A stretch of DNA of 64,000 nucleotides from Agrypnia vestita (lineage: Eukaryota; Arthropoda; Insecta; Trichoptera; Phryganeidae): contig JADDOH010010254.1 of the NCBI GenBank assembly GCA_016648135.1, forward strand, positions 1 through 64,000. The letters run 5' to 3'. Made by a program: the position numbers and the translations under genes. The notes under the pieces were generated by a model that was not told the DNA's origin, ran no database searches, and saw only the letters and a list, made by a program, of their open reading frames with translations. Shown piece by piece: positions 62,601 through 64,000 of this stretch; positions within the stretch are counted from its first letter, which is position 1, and every line of letters begins with the position of its first letter.

Positions 62601-64000
62601 TCTTACATTTTTCATAAGTTTAGCAATAGAAATACATAATAAAAATATTGATGATTCACATGTTTATACATGTATTCTTTAAAGATGACCTAATCTACAT
62701 TAGTGGTGGGCGATCTGGCTCACCTGACTGACCCGGCTCATCAGCTCAATCGTTCAAACTGAACCGGTTCAGTGAACCGGCTCAACCTGAGTTGAGCTGA
62801 TCTGAATCTGAGCTGAGCTGATCTGAATCTGAGGGGTTTTTGGCGACTAAAAAAAAAAAAAACGTAACCAAAAAAAGGTCGCCAAAAAATATAATGAAAG
62901 AGGTAACCAAAAAGAGGTCGCCATAAAAAAATATCGATTATCCCAGAAAAAAATATCGATATATCAAAAATAAAATATCGATATTTGATATATCGTGACA
63001 AAATATATAATATCGATATTTTTTACCCATCCCTATGATGAGCTGATTGATCTGATTTGAGCTGATAAAGATCTGGTTCAACGAAAAGATCCAGTTCACT
63101 GAGCCGGTTCGTTCGCGAACGACGCACCTCTAGTCTACATAAATATATACATATTATATTACAGCACATCATTTTTAGGTAAAGACATTCCAAATCTTTT
63201 TAGTTTATTTGTTGTTTTGTTGCAGAGGAAACTCCAGATCAAAAATGGATTGTTTTTGATGGTCCAGTAGACGCTGTGTGGATTGAAAATCTTAATTCTG
63301 TTATGGATGATAACAAACTTCTAACTCTTATTAACAGTGAACGGATTTCTATGCCATCAATGGTAAATGTTATACAAGATTTTTATAAATAGTACTGTTA
63401 TAAGTATTAAAATCCATTTTATGTACCTACTGCTATTATGAACATACATATAAAAAAATTGTGACCTGAATATAAATTATTAGTTAAATGATCAAGGGCT
63501 TAGTTCTCAACGAGTGCAATTAAATAATATAATTCTTGATGAAAAACAGATATATTTCTTGATGAAAAACGGATTTAGCAATTGTTGTTATTTAAAAAAA
63601 AGGCTTCTTTATAATGTTTGAAAAAGGCTCATGGGCGTGAGCACAGAATGCTTATTGTTCTTATTTGTTATTATTACATATAGTGATTATTGTGTGAGTA
63701 CACAATGTTTGTTCCAGATAGCTAGTTCGGGTAGCTAATTGACTTTGAATATAATTTTGTTGTCAATAGTAGGTCTGAACTTTAAAATGAACTATGCAGG
63801 CCAAAGTATGATTAAGAAGTTAAAAATATTTTTCATCCCTAGGTATCCCTGTTATTTGAGGCTCGTGATCTTTCTGTAGCATCTCCTGCGACCGTCTCTC
63901 GATGTGGTATGGTTTACAATGATTACAAGGATTGGGGGTGGTGGCCATTTGTCAACTCATGGCTGGATACACTTAAAGATGCCAAGTATAGAGATGATGT
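38669..64000 (+). CDS. DNAH2: Axonemal dynein heavy chain, DNAH2 class (partial, 15 exons)
   Basis: Exons: 38669-38788, 38861-38994, 39269-39539, 40150-40293, 40853-40951, 42291-42510, 45443-45605, 46980-47158, 49486-49678, 52764-52905, 53377-53514, 54103-54321, 58768-59011, 63227-63363, 63843 to the edge. All introns are GT-AG and phases join without a stop, giving about 853 codons. The product is a microtubule motor of the ciliary and sperm-flagellar axoneme. The DNAH2 call rests on residue-level likeness recalled from vertebrate DNAH2: [15 protein letters not shown] in the linker, LLRYAG-KRR after the QDHYDFGLR block, and NSRHSTM before the AAA2 loop. DNAH2 is the I1/f inner-arm 1-beta chain. 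The N-terminal tail and everything after early AAA2 (AAA3-6, stalk) are outside. In insects expression is expected in testis and ciliated neurons. Confidence 0.9.
38861..38994 (+). CDS. DNAH2: DNAH2 exon: linker, [10 protein letters not shown] segment
   Basis: Encodes [20 protein letters not shown] and [15 protein letters not shown], the most conserved linker stretch. It ends in phase 2 at AG|GTTTAT. The 72-bp intron before it is a multiple of three and stop-free. Confidence 0.9.
39269..39539 (+). CDS. DNAH2: DNAH2 exon: linker, FPRFYF segment
   Basis: Begins in phase 2 (CAT GTA...). Encodes [20 protein letters not shown] and [17 protein letters not shown], followed by [12 protein letters not shown]. 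The [15 protein letters not shown] signature marks the dynein linker base. Phase 0 exit before GTAGGC. Confidence 0.92.
40150..40293 (+). CDS. DNAH2: DNAH2 exon: linker, DGPAEVWL segment
   Basis: Exactly 48 codons in phase 0, with SEDGEMVEW and [17 protein letters not shown] (GPVE-WL--VE-TMR in relatives). Acceptor TTTAG, donor GTGAGT. Confidence 0.88.
40441..40625. repeat. Interspersed repeat family X, copy 1
   Basis: Pairs with 47813-47980: shared GGTCTCACC-GAAAG, CCGAGCCCGCC / CGGGCCCGCC, GGCAGG-TT and the end CCCTCCC-C--CTTAGAG. About 180 bp, no ORF; the length suits a SINE, but promoter boxes were not identified. Lies in a DNAH2 intron. Confidence 0.5.
40853..40951 (+). CDS. DNAH2: DNAH2 exon: linker, short 33-codon exon
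   Basis: Encodes [20 protein letters not shown] and [13 protein letters not shown], equivalent to the W-KEW-GQ segment of other heavy chains. Flanked by a strong T-tract acceptor and a GTATTA donor. Confidence 0.85.
41280..41935 (+). pseudogene. LINE RT C-terminal fragment in a DNAH2 intron
   Basis: Frames encode [20 protein letters not shown] (the F-YLGS-IS-DG type motif), then, after frame changes, [20 protein letters not shown] and [14 protein letters not shown]. These are the two standard C-terminal landmarks of many insect LINEs. Stops and shifts make it dead. It is in the same orientation as the host gene. Confidence 0.65.
42291..42510 (+). CDS. DNAH2: DNAH2 exon: linker end, [16 protein letters not shown]
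   Basis: Begins [12 protein letters not shown] and continues to [20 protein letters not shown], the classic -R-K--AL-TIE-H-RD- motif before AAA1. Exits in phase 1 at ATAA|GTCAGT. It follows a 1339-bp intron holding a LINE. Confidence 0.9.
43309..44110 (+). mobile_element. 5'-truncated LINE (innermost layer) with 13-bp target duplication
   Basis: Target duplication TTATTTCAGTAGA at 43296-43308 and 44111-44123, both exact. The 3' end is a (TAA)n tail (about 44076-44107). The insert lies wholly inside the Harbinger-like element. Confidence 0.85.
43311..44057 (+). pseudogene. LINE RT thumb/C-terminal ORF, 249 codons
   Basis: Open from the truncation point: [18 protein letters not shown], then [13 protein letters not shown] (the -KDLGV--D--L--S-H motif after the RT palm), [19 protein letters not shown] and [13 protein letters not shown] at the end. 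Family: CR1/Jockey-class non-LTR elements. The catalytic YADD was lost with the 5' truncation. The stop-free frame suggests a young insertion. Confidence 0.85.
45443..45605 (+). CDS. DNAH2: DNAH2 exon: linker to AAA1
   Basis: Encodes [14 protein letters not shown], the [19 protein letters not shown] block and flanking residues. [13 protein letters not shown] is near-invariant in dyneins and marks the entry to AAA1. Preceded by a 2932-bp intron containing the nested transposons. Confidence 0.92.
45960..46143 (-). mobile_element. tRNA-derived SINE, copy 3 (antisense in DNAH2 intron)
   Basis: On the minus strand it carries CTTGTGGTTAGGACTCTCAC and the B box GGTTCGAATC (around 46076-46085), then the body and an A-tail at 45960. 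Some mutations relative to copies 4 and 5. Confidence 0.85.
46727..46902 (-). mobile_element. tRNA-derived SINE, copy 4 (antisense in DNAH2 intron)
   Basis: Perfect B box GGTTCGAACC on the minus strand (about 46846-46855), but a 7-bp deletion in the anticodon-region equivalent relative to copy 5. Near-identical body to copy 5. Confidence 0.88.
46980..47158 (+). CDS. DNAH2: DNAH2 exon: AAA1 Walker A
   Basis: Contains [20 protein letters not shown], where GPAGTGKT is the AAA1 P-loop, the main ATP-hydrolysis site of the motor. [20 protein letters not shown] follows. All catalytic residues are present. Confidence 0.95.
47288..47470 (-). mobile_element. tRNA-derived SINE, copy 5 (antisense in DNAH2 intron)
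   Basis: Full-length and nearly consensus: CTTGTGGTTAGGACACTCGC and GGTTCGAACC on the minus strand, with the oligo-A tail at about 47281-47297. It lies 130 bp after the AAA1 Walker A exon. Confidence 0.9.
47569..47664. repeat. (TA)n microsatellite
   Basis: About 95 bp of nearly pure TA dinucleotides with small interruptions. The Y/I-repeat frame across it is not a gene. Confidence 0.95.
47813..47980. repeat. Interspersed repeat family X, copy 2
   Basis: The partner of 40441-40625, in the same orientation within a later DNAH2 intron. Confidence 0.5.
48680..48830. repeat. Repeat related to 15.95-16.33 kb (unoccupied site)
   Basis: AGCATATATTTTGAAAAGAA ... GATAATTAACATATTATTCAG matches the 16-kb repeat but without the foldback insertion, so it shows the ancestral target. 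Confidence 0.55.
48852..49030. repeat. 86-bp perfect inverted repeat built from PLE hammerhead ends
   Basis: Left arm 48852-48937 and right arm 48945-49030 are exact reverse complements across 86 bp, separated by 7 nt. Each arm contains the PLE 3' sequence GGACCCTGCAATGGGATCCG. The minus strand retains the complete hammerhead core (CTGATGA 48941-48935 to GAAA 48914-48911); the + strand arm lacks three bases of the CTGATGATGG segment. The right flank continues with the PLE 3' tail. Likely the residue of a head-to-head PLE pair. Confidence 0.9.
49075..49380 (+). repeat. Helitron-like repeat, second copy of the 24.5-25.2 kb family
   Basis: Starts GTCTGTCTGTCCGTCTGTCC with CTTCGTGTAATG, runs through T/A-rich low-complexity sequence and ends GACGGGTTACAGCTAG, followed by T. 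CTAG|T is the Helitron 3' rule; the preceding hairpin is weak. Confidence 0.45.
49486..49678 (+). CDS. DNAH2: DNAH2 exon: AAA1 Walker B and sensor I
   Basis: Encodes [20 protein letters not shown], with CFDEFNR as the Walker B, and [10 protein letters not shown] (sensor I). Phase 1 in, phase 2 out. Confidence 0.95.
49798..50300. repeat. Tigger-like MITE, decayed right end
   Basis: The left end ACAGTAAAACCTCGTAATTC followed by CAAGGGACC resembles Tigger TIRs. The right end GAATTTCAAATTAACGGGATTTTA is a mutated inverse. Isolated relatives of the same end lie at 18838 and 55344. Confidence 0.5.
50415..50640. repeat. Second foldback of the 16-kb family, inverted
   Basis: Contains the unique segment CACATTCTTATTGTGAAGTT (inverse of 16216-16235) and the hairpin arms TTAATCAATTAGAAAAGACG / TATTTTCTAATTGATTAATA around a (TA)n core. 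Confidence 0.55.
51483..51542. repeat. Compound palindrome with inverted loop
   Basis: Arms GTTCGTTACATATTTATG and its exact inverse flank GTA (51483-51521). Immediately after, ATATTTATG-TAC-CATAAATAT (51522-51542) repeats the inner hairpin with the loop reversed. Confidence 0.85.
51940..52637 (+). repeat. Composite repeat ending in a Helitron 3' terminus
   Basis: 51940-52170 matches the inverse of 57220-57460. The segment then ends with a 5-bp hairpin ACCCG-loop-CGGGT (52608-52625), eight bases, and CTAG (52634-52637) before T, the standard Helitron 3' end. Whether both parts belong to one element is uncertain. A minus-strand frame (52175-52582) carries duplicated [18 protein letters not shown] blocks; not identified. 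Confidence 0.5.
52764..52905 (+). CDS. DNAH2: DNAH2 exon: [17 protein letters not shown]
   Basis: Continues MNPG into [19 protein letters not shown], the arginine-containing region following sensor I in AAA1. [20 protein letters not shown] follows. Phase 0 exit. Confidence 0.95.
53377..53514 (+). CDS. DNAH2: DNAH2 exon: QDHYDFGLR block
   Basis: 46 codons with [15 protein letters not shown] and [10 protein letters not shown]. The LLRYAG-KRR wording is what points to DNAH2 rather than DNAH1, 3, 6, 7 or 12, in which VLVMAG-LKR is usual. Confidence 0.93.
54103..54321 (+). CDS. DNAH2: DNAH2 exon: AMRDMN to AAA2
   Basis: 73 codons beginning [20 protein letters not shown], then [11 protein letters not shown] and [14 protein letters not shown]. 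This is the AAA1-AAA2 connecting region. Phase 0 at both ends. Confidence 0.92.
56513..58592 (+). mobile_element. hAT transposon with 8-bp target duplication
   Basis: TIRs TAGAGATGAAACGGATA (left) and TATCCGTTTCATCTCTA (right). Target duplication GTAAAAAT exact at 56505-56512 and 58593-58600. Subterminal CCGGATA/TATCCGG words are repeated many times near both ends, typical of hAT transposase-binding clusters. The internal region contains a decayed transposase and a segment (57180-57600) also seen inverted at about 51500-52170. Confidence 0.88.
57875..58345 (+). pseudogene. hAT transposase fragment with dimerisation region
   Basis: Frames encode [18 protein letters not shown], then [29 protein letters not shown] and [18 protein letters not shown]. 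This is the C-terminal hAT dimerisation domain (W---YP-L--A---L-IP--SA-SER-FS--G). TAG stops interrupt it (about 58077, 58219, 58247), and the N-terminal zinc finger and catalytic part are mostly gone. Confidence 0.75.
58768..59011 (+). CDS. DNAH2: DNAH2 exon: AAA2 nucleotide-binding loop
   Basis: Starts [20 protein letters not shown]. The Walker A reads GDTNTAKS, with Ala replacing the last glycine of GxxxxGK[ST]. Later [15 protein letters not shown] and [13 protein letters not shown] are typical. AAA2 binds ATP structurally in dyneins, so the change may be tolerated. Confidence 0.93.
59285..59451 (-). mobile_element. tRNA-derived SINE, copy 6 (old, antisense in DNAH2 intron)
   Basis: The most diverged copy. 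The body CATAGCACAGGCTTTTAGCT is recognisable on the minus strand; the B box is disrupted (GGTTCGAGCACC) and the head mutated. Confidence 0.7.
59520..62470 (+). mobile_element. EN-RT LINE, 5'-truncated, in a DNAH2 intron
   Basis: About 2.95 kb: C-terminal part of an APE-type endonuclease, a complete RT, a 3' region of about 140 bp and an (AAAT)n tail at about 62443-62470. It sits in the intron between the two AAA2 exons, in sense orientation. Target duplication was not found. Confidence 0.85.
59541..62306 (+). pseudogene. LINE ORF2: endonuclease fragment + reverse transcriptase
   Basis: The frame starts [10 protein letters not shown] (endonuclease) and is broken by one TAA at 59658. It then runs open through [12 protein letters not shown] and GDYNIPS, and from the ATG at 59943 for 787 codons. 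RT landmarks by residue from 59943: [15 protein letters not shown] (about 302-316), [18 protein letters not shown] (about 361-378), [13 protein letters not shown] (about 428-440), [18 protein letters not shown] (about 482-499), YADD (515-518) and [11 protein letters not shown] (about 588-598). The catalytic domain looks intact; only the truncated endonuclease and one stop prevent activity. CR1/Jockey-type by order of domains. Confidence 0.88.
62701..63132. mobile_element. hAT-like MITE with ATATCGAT clusters
   Basis: TAGTGGTGGGCG at the left and CGCACCTCTA at the right are partial inverses, with ATCTACAT / GTCTACAT (62693-62700, 63133-63140) as an 8-bp target duplication with one mismatch. 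The interior has CAGCTCA/TGAGCTG arms (GAGCTGATCTGAATCTGAG repeated) and a core rich in TATCGATA-like words. It lies 94 bp before the AAA2 Walker B exon. Confidence 0.65.
63227..63363 (+). CDS. DNAH2: DNAH2 exon: AAA2 Walker B
   Basis: Encodes [19 protein letters not shown], then [22 protein letters not shown] is the AAA2 Walker B. Phase 1 entry completes a Glu codon across a 4215-bp intron filled by a LINE. Confidence 0.94.
63843..64000 (+). CDS. DNAH2: DNAH2 exon: AAA2 sensor region, runs off window
   Basis: Encodes [20 protein letters not shown] and [20 protein letters not shown] is near-invariant in dyneins. The frame is open to the last base. Confidence 0.93.

Noticed and set aside
1..64000. 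CRISPR array, phage or bacterial operon content
   Set aside because: No regularly spaced direct repeats; spliced genes and eukaryotic retroelements show nuclear animal DNA.

Overview
The window is AT-rich animal genomic DNA with exon/intron structure. An insect, probably a moth or butterfly, fits best: a mariner element, EN-RT and RTE-type LINEs, Penelope-like elements (PLEs) with hammerhead-type 3' regions, tRNA-derived SINEs, hAT, Harbinger and Tigger-like elements, a Helitron-type terminus, and many short 'TACCTAC' words. The species call is inference.

The one conventional gene that can be followed lies on the + strand from 38669 to the window edge. Fifteen phase-consistent exons, about 853 codons, encode an axonemal dynein heavy chain of the DNAH2 (inner-arm I1/f, 1-beta) class. 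They run from the linker through AAA1 (Walker A in the exon at 46980, Walker B at 49486) into AAA2 (exons at 58768, 63227 and 63843). Both ends of the gene are outside the window. Introns make up about 22.8 kb of its 25.3 kb and are full of transposons: six SINE or SINE-like copies, several LINE fragments, a 2.1 kb hAT with an 8-bp target duplication, a hAT MITE, a three-level nest (Tigger-like > Harbinger-like > LINE), a Helitron end, and a PLE remnant that is an 86-bp perfect inverted repeat.

The left 38 kb is mostly repeats. From left to right: an inverted-repeat element with LINE tails (3.1-5.6 kb); a LINE interrupted by an RTE tail (7.1-8.0 kb); a complete but frameshifted mariner (8341-9617); PLE 3'-end fragments near 10.1, 11.0-11.5 and 14.5 kb; twin foldbacks at 12.5-13.0 kb; a foldback insertion with a 14-bp target duplication at 16.0 kb; a TTAA-flanked MITE at 18.3 kb; and a second PLE lineage with a GIY-YIG fragment at 20.8 kb. 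At 30.5-33.8 kb sits an apparently intact PLE (699-codon RT + GIY-YIG ORF) joined head-to-head to a near-identical 5'-truncated copy. A roughly 3 kb long-inverted-repeat element follows at 35.1-38.1 kb.

Two exon-like segments outside DNAH2 (+ strand 19469-19809, - strand 25970-26139) look like real coding sequence but were not identified. No rRNA, functional tRNA or CRISPR was seen.
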